Assembly: GCA_910585665.1 (NCBI GenBank)
Contig: CAJUFI010000003.1
Location: forward strand, 22,525-86,524
DNA length: 64,000 nt
Direction of reading: 5' to 3'
DNA from: an uncultured Acetatifactor sp.
GTDB lineage: Bacteria; Bacillota; Clostridia; Lachnospirales; Lachnospiraceae
Shown here: positions 57,801-64,000 of the stretch, piece by piece
Layout: every line of letters starts with the position of its first letter
How positions within the stretch are numbered: the stretch's first letter is position 1
The notes under the pieces: model-generated
Told to the model about the DNA's origin: nothing
The model's input: only the letters and a program-made list of their open reading frames with translations
The model's database searches: none
Translations under genes and position numbers: made by a program

Positions 57801-57899
57801 AATGAGGCCCGGGAGATGGTCAGCCAGAACCTGAAAATCCAGCCCTGGAACGAGTTCCTGCTGGCGGTAAAACATATAGAATTCCACGATGTGCTGTGA
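54867..57899 (+). CDS. J-like domain and TPR-repeat protein
   Basis: A 1010-residue soluble protein. The first 65 residues look like a J domain (EAFQVLGIEATKEEREIKNA, GFKRLRKAYEEAC), but the HPD tripeptide needed to stimulate DnaK is replaced by a TNPEDDPE loop. The remainder is a long array of helical, TPR-like repeats (such as AVEVSRANLYVRQGKVEEAV and NPYALNGLSLTYKYLGDYER). It ends with cysteine-bearing CEICHSCTNPLCKE near 945. GGAGGAAGG precedes the ATG. No partner is obvious nearby; a scaffold or chaperone-like adaptor is my guess. Confidence 0.75.
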   Translation: MNRTEAFQVLGIEATKEEREIKNAYRSRLAVTNPEDDPEGFKRLRKAYEEACRYAKEEEEDSEAEQPRDTTPSGLWLERAAEIYGNIRSRQDIGLWKELFDDDIFLSLEEEENCRLKLLGFLTEHFKLPTEVWKLLDRKLSIVRDAKYLREKLPANFMHFIINRCERGEDLEFGQFEGPETADYDLFLECYDRCWQALHEDRLEEAESCLRDADACGIRHPAVEVSRANLYVRQGKVEEAVELLEGELRKYPKDAMISYNFAEILWGQKDGAQGRYRERAAQLYQELKAQNDSHYMANVRLTEWYYEKGRCREAKKCAEKVLAAGSDEAFVDLLVKVNKEIERELVDRYRKDKSWEPALELCWCYLQDGKISQGIRLALWLEKQLPPEKESEYNGLMAKLYVEQAEYELSVTMAQAWEASLKKKMEQEADGEEERKDKDRLRQAHLIRMQCYHSLGFKDSANFGLAIQEGEGILAGDIKDVGILLEMAQIYTEMEEYERSLEISEKLIAEFQVYAAYASSLENSRRQLDAGGVVRNASQCIRYFPTFVKSYEYLAKVYLDLNRREDFDKVLEDAEKNGVESVILDAYRFQMREQVMDVAALNGKLKEFRKTYFKHVEEGDVGYYDSGLPILTEYLYHYPDDFMLVERAIFHRAAHRLEEAREDFEKALYINPANPYALNGLSLTYKYLGDYERALFYLKKAILYMDKDMSLVIYADMGNLYGLLGNPKMAYGAYRQYEQLAGACRSNWFGDNLAEFAMRMGQTEEAASVYERYYAKNSLARYEKLVELYNSTGEKDKAERTLRQWAREINVGFAGAVAPLRRMLFPASGKKSDVASYPAYYCSKGWTALIYGNKHEAIWNFDKMFRNGLVESTMEGKICDAVFACILCGNHRKGRLYAGKLQRWLEDEKKTGKHKYYNKQKGHLLVEFLASYYTATPEALQELLDREDRCEICHSCTNPLCKELEGARILLLLRTGKRNEAREMVSQNLKIQPWNEFLLAVKHIEFHDVL

Positions 57900-57931
57900 A
57901 GCCTGGGAATGTGGTTTTTCAGGGTTGGCGG

Positions 57932-57960
57932 TTGTCTTTTCCCTGCCGATATCTTATAAT
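57932..57960 (+). promoter_or_regulatory. Sigma-A promoter for mnmA
   Basis: TTGTCT (57932-57937) and TATAAT (57955-57960), spacer 17. Confidence 0.68.
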
Positions 57961-58016
57961 AGACAAAGAAACGGGAATGACAGGCCCGTCGGAGGGCCCG
58001 GGGAGGATTGGTGGGC

Positions 58017-59087
58017 ATGAAGGAGAAGGTAGTGGTAGGCATGTCGGGAGGGGTGGACTCCTCTGCGGCCGCCTATCTGTTGAAAGAACAGGGCTATGAG
58101 GTCATAGGCGTCACCATGCAGATATGGCCGGAGGGCGCGGACGCCGAGGGCGGATGCTGCGGCCTGACGGCTGTGGAGGACGCCAGGCGGGTGGCCCAGG
58201 TGCTGGGGATTCCCCATTATGTGATGAATTTCAGGGAGGAATTCCAGACCCACGTGATTGACTATTTCGTGGAGGAATACCTCCATGGCCGGACGCCCAA
58301 TCCCTGCATCGCCTGTAACCGCTACGTAAAGTGGGAGGCGCTTCTTCGCAGGAGCCTTGCCCTGGGGGCGGACTACATCGCCACCGGCCATTATGCCAGG
58401 GTGGAGCGGCTGCCCAACGGCCGCCTTGCCCTTCGGCGCTGCGCGGCGGGGGAGAAGGACCAGACATATGCCCTCTATAACCTGACCCAGGAGCAGCTGG
58501 CCCGCACGCTGATGCCGGTGGGGGAATACGGGAAGGACCAGATACGCCGCATGGCGGAGCAGGCCGGCCTTCCGGTGGCCCACAAGCCGGACAGCCAGGA
58601 AATCTGTTTCGTGCCAGACGACGACTATGCCGGCTTCATTGACAGGGCTGCGGGGGAGCGCGTGCCTGGCCCGGGCAATTTCGTGGACGCGGACGGAAAA
58701 GTCCTGGGACGCCACAGGGGCATCACCCATTACACGATCGGACAGCGCAGAGGGCTGGAGCTGCCCATGGGGGAACGGGTCTACGTGACCGGGATCCGGC
58801 CGGAGACGGACGAGGTGGTCGTCGGCAGGAACGAGGATATCTTCACCCGGGAAGTGCTCTGCCATCAGGTGAGCTTCATGGCGGTGGAGGATCTGACTAA
58901 GCCCCGGGAAGCGGTGGCGAAGATTCGCTACAACCACAGGGGAGAACGGTGCATCGTCGAAAAACAGCCGGACGGGCGTGTGCTGGCCACCTTCGGACAG
59001 CCGGTCAGGGCCGCCACGCCGGGGCAGTCCATCTGCTTCTACGATGGGGAATATGTGCTGGGCGGCGGCGTCATCGTATCCGGGTGA
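58017..59087 (+). CDS. mnmA: tRNA-specific 2-thiouridylase MnmA
   Basis: Adds sulfur to the wobble uridine U34 of Lys/Glu/Gln tRNAs, using sulfur from a cysteine desulfurase such as the IscS encoded in this window. The 356-residue product has the PP-loop GMSGGVDSSAAA, NPCIACNRYVKWE with the nucleophilic cysteine, and SQEICFVPDDDY with the second catalytic cysteine. The C-terminal beta barrel follows. The ATG at 58017 has GGAGG about ten bases upstream; a GTG (58011) and TTG (58008) in frame are less likely. In related genomes mnmA often follows iscS-iscU; here it is 43 kb away. Confidence 0.95.
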   Translation: MKEKVVVGMSGGVDSSAAAYLLKEQGYEVIGVTMQIWPEGADAEGGCCGLTAVEDARRVAQVLGIPHYVMNFREEFQTHVIDYFVEEYLHGRTPNPCIACNRYVKWEALLRRSLALGADYIATGHYARVERLPNGRLALRRCAAGEKDQTYALYNLTQEQLARTLMPVGEYGKDQIRRMAEQAGLPVAHKPDSQEICFVPDDDYAGFIDRAAGERVPGPGNFVDADGKVLGRHRGITHYTIGQRRGLELPMGERVYVTGIRPETDEVVVGRNEDIFTREVLCHQVSFMAVEDLTKPREAVAKIRYNHRGERCIVEKQPDGRVLATFGQPVRAATPGQSICFYDGEYVLGGGVIVSG

Positions 59088-59165
59088 GGCCCGGTGAGAC
59101 TGGCACTTTTTGTCGGGGATAGGCATATCATAACAGGACTGACGATTGCATATATGGGAGATGCT

Positions 59166-59705
59166 ATGGATTTGTCTTTTGGGGAAAGAAAACCTTTTCA
59201 GAGGAGCCGTTTCGGTTTTGTGACAGGCACCATCGTGGAGCTGACGCCGGCCAGGGCAGGAGGGAGGCGTTCCGACGGCTGTACCATATTCGCCATGGTG
59301 GAGGATATGGACGGGAACACCGTGAACTTCCTGCTGACGCCTGCCACTTATGTGGTGGAGTTCGAGACATTGTCCGTGGGGATGCGGTGCACCTTCTGGT
59401 ATGACAGGAACGCACCCATGCCTTTGATCTATCCGCCCCAGTACAATGCCGTGGCGGCGGCCCAGGAGAAGAACGGCCGGATGGTGGATGTGGACTGGTA
59501 TGACGGGGAACTGGTGAACGAAAACCAGACGCTGCAGCTGAACCTGGACGGAAGGGTGGACGTGCGGACCGCCAATAACCAGTATTTTCAGGGAAATCCC
59601 GCAGGCCATAATCTGGTGGTCATCTACGATAATTCTACCAGAAGCATTCCGGCCCAGACCACGCCGCGGAAAGTAGTGGTCCTGTGCGATTTCTGCGGAA
59701 GGTGA
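59166..59705 (+). CDS. Hypothetical protein (179 aa)
   Basis: I do not recognise the family. The product is a soluble, mostly beta protein: FGFVTGTIVELTPARAGG, TIFAMVEDMDGNTVNF and TFWYDRNAPMPLIYPPQY suggest an OB- or beta-barrel-like fold. It ends with VVVLCDFCGR, where two cysteines could bind metal. The ATG at 59166 follows GGGAG; an ATG at 59154 is also possible. It lies 78 bases after mnmA and before a hairpin at 59739-59770 (GGCGGGC/GCCCGCC, no T-run). Confidence 0.68.
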   Translation: MDLSFGERKPFQRSRFGFVTGTIVELTPARAGGRRSDGCTIFAMVEDMDGNTVNFLLTPATYVVEFETLSVGMRCTFWYDRNAPMPLIYPPQYNAVAAAQEKNGRMVDVDWYDGELVNENQTLQLNLDGRVDVRTANNQYFQGNPAGHNLVVIYDNSTRSIPAQTTPRKVVVLCDFCGR

Positions 59706-59818
59706 CAGGATTTGTCCGTGTAAGGGAATCTGACGGACGGCGGGCGGAAGGGACTTGCTTTCGGCCCGCCATTGTGTAGGGGGTGCAGGCCATTCCTTAC
59801 AGGAGAGAGGAAGAGGAT

Positions 59819-60808
59819 ATGTTTTTCAAATGTAAGAATTGCGGCGGCAATGTGGTATACAGCCCGGAGAGGCACGGCATGTTCTGCCCTTTCTGCGAGA
59901 GCGAGGGGAGCAGCCAGCGGGCGGAGGGACAGACCGGCTCGCTGACCCTTTGCCCCAACTGCGGGGGTGAGGTGGCGGTGCAGGAGCACACTTCCGCTAC
60001 CCAGTGCCCCTATTGCGACAGCTATCTGATTTTCAATGAAAGGGTGGAGGGGCAGTATGCGCCCCGGATGATGATTCCCTTCCAGCTGGGGAAGGAGAGC
60101 TGCAAGCAGTTTCTGCGGGAGAATTTCAAACGGTGCCGTTTTGCCCCTACGGACTTCCTGTCCGAGGCGCGGCTGAACAGCATGCAGGGCATCTATGTGC
60201 CCTACTGGTTCTATGACTACAGTGTTGACTGCCAGTTCCGGGGAGAGGGGACCAAAATCAGGGTCTGGCGCAGCGGGGACAAGGAGTACACCGAGACCAG
60301 CGTCTATTCCGTCTATCGCAGAATGGACATCGACTTTGAGAAGATTCCGGTGGACGCGTCGGAGCAGATGCCGGATGACGTGATGGAGCTGATAGCGCCT
60401 TTCCAATACGGGCAGCTGACGGATTTCCAGCCGGAGTACATGTCCGGATTCTACGGGGAGAAGTACAACATGGAATCCGCGGCGGTGGAAGAAAGGGCCA
60501 GGGCGCTGATGCGGGAGGACGCGGGCAAGCTCCTCAGAGAGAGCTATGCCGGATACAGCTCCGTATGCCCGGCCCGGGAGGACATCTCGGTGAAGAACGC
60601 CAGGGCCGCCTATGGCCTGCTTCCGGTATGGAAGTACATATATCGGTATCGGGAACAGGACTATCCTTTCTACGTGAACGGCCAGACCGGGAAAATCGTG
60701 GGCACGGCTCCCTTTTCCACGGCCAAGTTCTGGGCCTATACCGGCACGCTGTGGGGGTGCGCAACGGTTGCGCTGGCGCTTCTGCAGGTTCTGCTGGGCC
60801 TGCTGTGA
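59819..60808 (+). CDS. Zinc-ribbon membrane protein
   Basis: A 329-residue protein with two N-terminal zinc ribbons of TFIIB-like type (FKCKNCGG with MFCPFCES; LCPNCGGEV with TQCPYCDS). A middle domain holds IYVPYWFYDYSVDCQF and repeated Tyr/Trp, and a single C-terminal membrane span (AYTGTLWGCATVALALLQVL) ends the protein. Annotation pipelines often call such proteins PriA-like, which I do not support. GAAGAGG precedes the ATG at 59819. It is followed 155 bases later by a TPM-domain protein, a pairing that may be functional. Confidence 0.75.
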   Translation: MFFKCKNCGGNVVYSPERHGMFCPFCESEGSSQRAEGQTGSLTLCPNCGGEVAVQEHTSATQCPYCDSYLIFNERVEGQYAPRMMIPFQLGKESCKQFLRENFKRCRFAPTDFLSEARLNSMQGIYVPYWFYDYSVDCQFRGEGTKIRVWRSGDKEYTETSVYSVYRRMDIDFEKIPVDASEQMPDDVMELIAPFQYGQLTDFQPEYMSGFYGEKYNMESAAVEERARALMREDAGKLLRESYAGYSSVCPAREDISVKNARAAYGLLPVWKYIYRYREQDYPFYVNGQTGKIVGTAPFSTAKFWAYTGTLWGCATVALALLQVLLGLL

Positions 60809-60963
60809 CCTGTCGGAGGAGATGGGTGAGTGCGTGTCGGGCGGAAGGCGCGGCCCTGGGGCCTGGACAATACGCGAGGACTGAGGAATCAGAGAAGCGC
60901 CCCGGGGCGGAAGGCATGAGATAAGACAAGAAAGTGCCATGGGGATCATGGCGGAGGAAGAAG

Positions 60964-61869
60964 ATGGAAGATGATTTCAAGAAAGAGGCGAGAAAGCAGT
61001 ATCTGCATTATTTCCGCTTTTGGTTTCTGGGGATAGCGGTTCTGGCGGCGGCCTGCATCGTGATGATATTCGTGCAGCGGGCCCGGAACAATGCGCCCAG
61101 GGCCAACACGGACGCGCCGGTGGAGCGGGTATACGACTATGCGGATGTGCTCACGGACCAGGAAGAAGAGAATCTGCGGGAGTACATAGACAGGGCGGAG
61201 AAGAAGCTGCATATCGATATCGTGCTGGTGACCTTCAGCAAGTCCGTGGAGGGCGAGGAGGCCCTGGAACAGGGGCTCGACTCCAGGGACTGGGAGCGGA
61301 ATATGCAGACCATCGCGGACAACTTCTGGGACCAGAACCGGTTCGGCTACAACAAGGGCTTCGAGGGGGACGGCGTCCTCCTTCTGCACAACTGGTACCA
61401 GGGCCAGAACGGGGAGCACCTCTCCACCAGCGGCAGCGTGGAGGCGCGGTTCAGCGTCAGCGACATCGACCAGGTGCTCTACGCGGTGGACGATTATTAT
61501 GCCTCCGACCCCTACAGAGCCTACATGGCCTATGTGAAAGAGGTGGAGCGCCTGATGGGGCATTCCCTGAGCCTGCCCTTTTCCTGGGGGCTGGTGATCG
61601 TTCTGCCCATCCTGGTGGCGGTTTTCTACGCGGTCAACGGCGCCTCCCAGAAGAAGGCCCGGAACACGGTGGCAGTGAACGCGTACGTGACGGGCGGGAA
61701 ACCTGAACTAAACGGTCAGGAGGATGTTTTGATACGGAAAAACGTCACAAGCCGGCGCATCGAGACCCAGACCGCCAAGGGAGGTTCGGGAGGCGGCAGC
61801 AGCGGAGGAGGCGGGCACCACCGCAGCAGCAGCGGGGCCAGCCACGGCGGCGGAAGCCACCGTCACTGA
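60964..61869 (+). CDS. TPM-domain membrane protein with Gly/Ser/His-rich tail
   Basis: A 301-residue protein: one membrane span near residues 17-38, then an extracellular TPM domain (VYDYADVLTDQEEENLREYI, KKLHIDIVLVTFSKSVEG, GDGVLLLHN). TPM domains occur in plant TLP18.3 and bacterial YgcG-like proteins; the bacterial role is unclear. A second membrane span lies near residues 200-217. The cytoplasmic end is a low-complexity tail of Gly, Ser and His (GGSGGGSSGGGGHHRSSS) that may bind metal. GGAGGAAGAAG directly precedes the ATG. Confidence 0.8.
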   Translation: MEDDFKKEARKQYLHYFRFWFLGIAVLAAACIVMIFVQRARNNAPRANTDAPVERVYDYADVLTDQEEENLREYIDRAEKKLHIDIVLVTFSKSVEGEEALEQGLDSRDWERNMQTIADNFWDQNRFGYNKGFEGDGVLLLHNWYQGQNGEHLSTSGSVEARFSVSDIDQVLYAVDDYYASDPYRAYMAYVKEVERLMGHSLSLPFSWGLVIVLPILVAVFYAVNGASQKKARNTVAVNAYVTGGKPELNGQEDVLIRKNVTSRRIETQTAKGGSGGGSSGGGGHHRSSSGASHGGGSHRH

Positions 61870-61929
61870 CCGGAATCATCGCAGTCCGCCCGGTACCCGC
61901 GCCGACGAGCGCAAAATCATAAAACAACA

Positions 61930-61947
61930 GCGGAACTGGAATAGGAG
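61930..61947 (+). repeat. Repeat tail carrying a ribosome site
   Basis: GCGGAACTGGAATAGGAG is identical to bases 14908-14925 upstream of iscU. It supplies the GGAG ribosome site of the next gene. No hairpin part of the repeat is visible here. Confidence 0.6.
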
Positions 61948-61954
61948 AAAAGAT

Positions 61955-62839
61955 ATGAGGATTGTTACGACGACAGATATCATAGCAAAGTATCATGGAG
62001 ACGGAGAATGTGTCCGCATCCTGGCAAAGGCCGGATTCGATGCCGTAGACTGGTCATTTTTTATGATGGCATCGGGCGACGGCATCTGGTGCAGCGACGG
62101 CTGGCGGGAGCACGCCCTGGAGATGAAAGAAATCGGCGCAGAGTGCGGCATCGGCTTTGCCCAGGCCCACGCCCCTTTCCCCTCCTCCCTGGGGAAGGAG
62201 CCCTATGATACGGAGATCAGGAAATGGATCCTGCGCTCCATGGAGGCAGCAGCCCTGATGGGCGTGCGCAATATCGTGGTCCATCCGCTGCAGCATCTGG
62301 AATATGCCCGCAACAGAGAGGAACTGTGGCAGATGAACCTGGAATTCTACCGCAGCCTGATTCCCTGCTGCGAGGAATACGGCATACGCGTCTGCGCGGA
62401 GAACATGTGGCAGTACGACAACAAACGCAAATACATCGTGGACAGCTTCTGTTCCCAGCCGGAAGAGTTCTGCGGGCTGCTGGACCAGGTGGACAGCCCC
62501 TGGATCGTAGGCTGCCTGGACCTGGGGCACTGCGCGCTGGTGGGCATCGAGCCCCAGGACTTCATCCGCGCCATGGGCAAAAAGCGCCTGCAGGCCCTGC
62601 ATGTCCACGATGTGAATTATGTCCGGGACTGCCATACCATGCCCTTCATGGAGAGCCTGGACTGGGAAGCTGTCACCTGCGCCCTGGCAGAGATTGACTA
62701 TGATGGCGATTTCACCCTGGAGGCGGACAGCTTCCTGGAGAAGATGCCGCCTGCCCTGATGCCGGAGGCCAGCGTCCTGATGGCGAAGACAGCCCGCTAC
62801 CTGACAGAGCGCATCCGGGACCGGAAAGCGCCGGCCTGA
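61955..62839 (+). CDS. Sugar phosphate isomerase/epimerase-like TIM-barrel protein
   Basis: A 294-residue protein of the AP-endonuclease-2/xylose isomerase-like superfamily. Metal-binding positions fit HAPFPSS, NIVVHPLQH, CAENMW, GCLDLGHCAL and HVHDVN, and the final strand has GDFTLEADSF. Such proteins isomerise or epimerise sugars, keto-acids or inositol derivatives; the substrate cannot be told. GGAGAAAAGAT precedes the ATG. It is a single gene with its own terminator. Confidence 0.85.
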   Translation: MRIVTTTDIIAKYHGDGECVRILAKAGFDAVDWSFFMMASGDGIWCSDGWREHALEMKEIGAECGIGFAQAHAPFPSSLGKEPYDTEIRKWILRSMEAAALMGVRNIVVHPLQHLEYARNREELWQMNLEFYRSLIPCCEEYGIRVCAENMWQYDNKRKYIVDSFCSQPEEFCGLLDQVDSPWIVGCLDLGHCALVGIEPQDFIRAMGKKRLQALHVHDVNYVRDCHTMPFMESLDWEAVTCALAEIDYDGDFTLEADSFLEKMPPALMPEASVLMAKTARYLTERIRDRKAPA

Positions 62840-62892
62840 GACAGCGCCGGGAACCCGCCCGCCGCACCGAAAACGAGAGACGACAGATGCAG

Positions 62893-62934
62893 CTGCCGCA
62901 TCCGGCCTGATTCAGACGGATGCGGCAGCCTTTT
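62893..62934 (+). terminator. Terminator after the isomerase-like gene
   Basis: Twelve-base arms CTGCCGCATCCG (62893-62904) and CGGATGCGGCAG (62917-62928), then CCTTTT. Confidence 0.88.
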
Positions 62935-62949
62935 GCCGCGAAAAGACAC

Positions 62950-62980
62950 AAAAAAAGCACCCGCCTTAAGGCAGGGTGCT
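62950..62980 (-). terminator. Terminator of rpsT
   Basis: On the minus strand AGCACCC pairs with GGGTGCT (62974-62980 and 62956-62962), enclosing a GCC/GGC inner stem around TTAA, followed by six or more T residues. Confidence 0.9.
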
Positions 62981-63018
62981 TTCATGTGCTTGTTCAACTA
63001 TATGTTCCCTCTGTCAAA

Positions 63019-63282
63019 TCAAGCCATTTCATTTACAGCTTTGCTAATGCGGGAAACCTTGTGGGCAACGTTGTTCTTGTGGAAAACGCCCTTGCTTCCA
63101 GCCATCTCGATGACCTTTGTGGCAGCGGACAGCTCTGCAGCCGCAGCAGCCTTGTCGCCGGACTCGATAGCGGCATAGACCTTCTTGATAGCGGTCTTGA
63201 CGCCCGATTTGATGGCTTTGTTCCTCTCCGCCTTTGTGCGGTTCACCAGGATTCTCTTCTTTGCAGATTTAATGTTAGCCAA
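63019..63282 (-). CDS. rpsT: 30S ribosomal protein S20
   Basis: An 87-residue basic protein that binds 16S rRNA. The sequence (M)ANIKSAKKRILVNRTKAERN and the alanine-rich helices are typical. The start is a TTG at 63282 preceded by GGAGGT at seven bases; an in-frame TTG at 63297 overlaps the ribosome site. A non-ATG start on rpsT is also known from E. coli, where it helps autoregulation. It is divergent from gpr, a common pairing in Firmicutes. Confidence 0.96.
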   Translation of the reverse strand: MANIKSAKKRILVNRTKAERNKAIKSGVKTAIKKVYAAIESGDKAAAAAELSAATKVIEMAGSKGVFHKNNVAHKVSRISKAVNEMA

Positions 63283-63366
63283 GTCGTACACCTCCAATTG
63301 TATACAATATTAAATTATTGTTTCACTTTAGCCAGACACGGAGGACTATCGTAAACACATAAAGAT

Positions 63367-63395
63367 AGTTTAGTAAATAATAGAAAATTTGTCAA
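63367..63395 (-). promoter_or_regulatory. Sigma-A promoter for rpsT
   Basis: On the minus strand perfect TTGACA (63390-63395) and TAAACT (63367-63372), spacer 17. The leader is about 78 bases. Confidence 0.72.
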
Positions 63396-63465
63396 GACAT
63401 AATCCGAGAAAAATTGACCAAAATAAAAAAGAATCGTAACAGTCGAAACGGGAATGGAGGAAACG

Positions 63466-64000
63466 ATGGACAATTTTCAGATGAGGACAGATTTGGCGCT
63501 GGAAGCCCGGGAGAGCATCAGCCAGGCGGACAGTGAGCTGCGGGGCGTCAGAGTGGAGGAATACTATCACGAGGAAGAGGACATCCGGGTGACGAAAGTG
63601 ATGATAGACACCAGGAACGCCGCCAAGGCCATGGGAAAGCCCATGGGCATCTATGTGACCATGGAGGCTCCCGCCATGGTGGAGCCGGACGAAGACTATC
63701 ACAGGGAGATTTCCTGCCGCCTGGCGGAAGAAATCCTGGAGCTTCTGCCCGGCGCGGACAGGGAGCAGTCCGTTCTGGTGGTTGGGCTGGGCAATCGGGA
63801 GGTGACCGCAGACGCGCTGGGGCCCCAGGTGGTGGACAATCTCTTCATCACCAGGCATATCATGAAGGAATACGGCAAGGCCGCCTACAACTGCGACAAA
63901 ATGAACCAGATCAGCGCCCTGGAGCCGGGGGTCATGGCCAAGACAGGCATGGAGACGGCGGAGATTGTCAAAGGCGTGGTGGCCGAGACCGCGCCTGACG
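63466..64000 (+). CDS. gpr: Germination protease GPR, N-terminal part
   Basis: Protease that degrades small acid-soluble spore proteins during germination. The gene runs off the window after 178 codons. Visible are MDNFQMRTDLALEARE, VTKVMIDTRNAAKAMGKPMG, SVLVVGLGNREVTADALGP and LEPGVMAKTGMETAEIVKG, all typical of GPR. The N-terminal prosegment before the conserved RTDLALEA is only about six residues, shorter than in Bacillus, where a roughly 15-residue prosegment is removed for activation. GGAGG precedes the ATG by five bases. No clear sigma-G promoter was found upstream. Confidence 0.95.
   Translation, partial: MDNFQMRTDLALEARESISQADSELRGVRVEEYYHEEEDIRVTKVMIDTRNAAKAMGKPMGIYVTMEAPAMVEPDEDYHREISCRLAEEILELLPGADREQSVLVVGLGNREVTADALGPQVVDNLFITRHIMKEYGKAAYNCDKMNQISALEPGVMAKTGMETAEIVKGVVAETAPD

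Overview
The window looks like chromosomal sequence of an endospore-forming Clostridia bacterium, most likely a Lachnospiraceae member. The reasons are the dcw cluster with a MurA copy inside it, SpoIIGA-SigE, SigG, SigK, YlmC/YmxH, SpoVB, the spore protease GPR, a Gram-positive PolC, a giant 2-hydroxyacyl-CoA dehydratase activase, and GC-rich coding sequence with purine-rich Shine-Dalgarno sites. It is almost fully coding, mostly on the + strand. No tRNA, rRNA, CRISPR array, transposase or integrase was seen.

Layout. 1-7.2 kb: cell wall and division genes (mraY, murD, ftsW, murA, ftsQ, ftsZ), with murG missing from its usual slot. 7.2-11.8 kb: the sporulation sigma block (spoIIGA-sigE, two small genes, sigG on the opposite strand, ylmC) and nrdR. 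The spoIIG promoter keeps the long-spacer, Spo0A-box layout known from Bacillus, and sigG has a sigma-F/G-type promoter plus a leader hairpin. 12-17.5 kb: a SpoVB-like flippase, the iron-sulfur pair iscS-iscU, and lepA. 17.6-19.7 kb: hemW, with an internal 27-bp tandem repeat, and an uninterrupted sigK without a pro-sequence.

19.7-24.7 kb is the accessory region. It is AT-richer than its surroundings and lies directly against the 3' end of sigK. It holds a broken ATPase gene, two related AAA-ATPase/PD-(D/E)XK genes, an orphan ORF, a long hairpin and a 25-bp inverted repeat. The 3' end of sigK is repeated twice more inside or beyond it, which suggests either a decayed island integrated at sigK or a diverged tandem duplication.

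24.9-29.1 kb: a PilT/GspE-like ATPase, comM and dprA, a DNA-uptake-flavoured group. 29.2-38.5 kb: ispG, polC and a SNF2 helicase. 38.6-47.4 kb: a small coiled-coil protein, a MATE transporter, the 1434-residue activase (minus strand), a rhomboid-like protein that seems to lack the catalytic residues, a sigma-70-like protein without region 4, and an unknown protein. 47.4-62.8 kb: M16C peptidase, era, yqzL, recO, a lipoprotein, glyQS, a J-like/TPR protein, mnmA, an unknown protein, a zinc-ribbon membrane protein, a TPM-domain protein and a sugar isomerase-like protein. 63.0-64.0 kb: rpsT (minus strand) and the start of gpr, which runs off the window.

Promoters and terminators were read by eye. 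Sigma-A promoters are listed only where both hexamers fit with a 17-bp spacer. Repeat relationships come from manual alignment and should be checked by computation.
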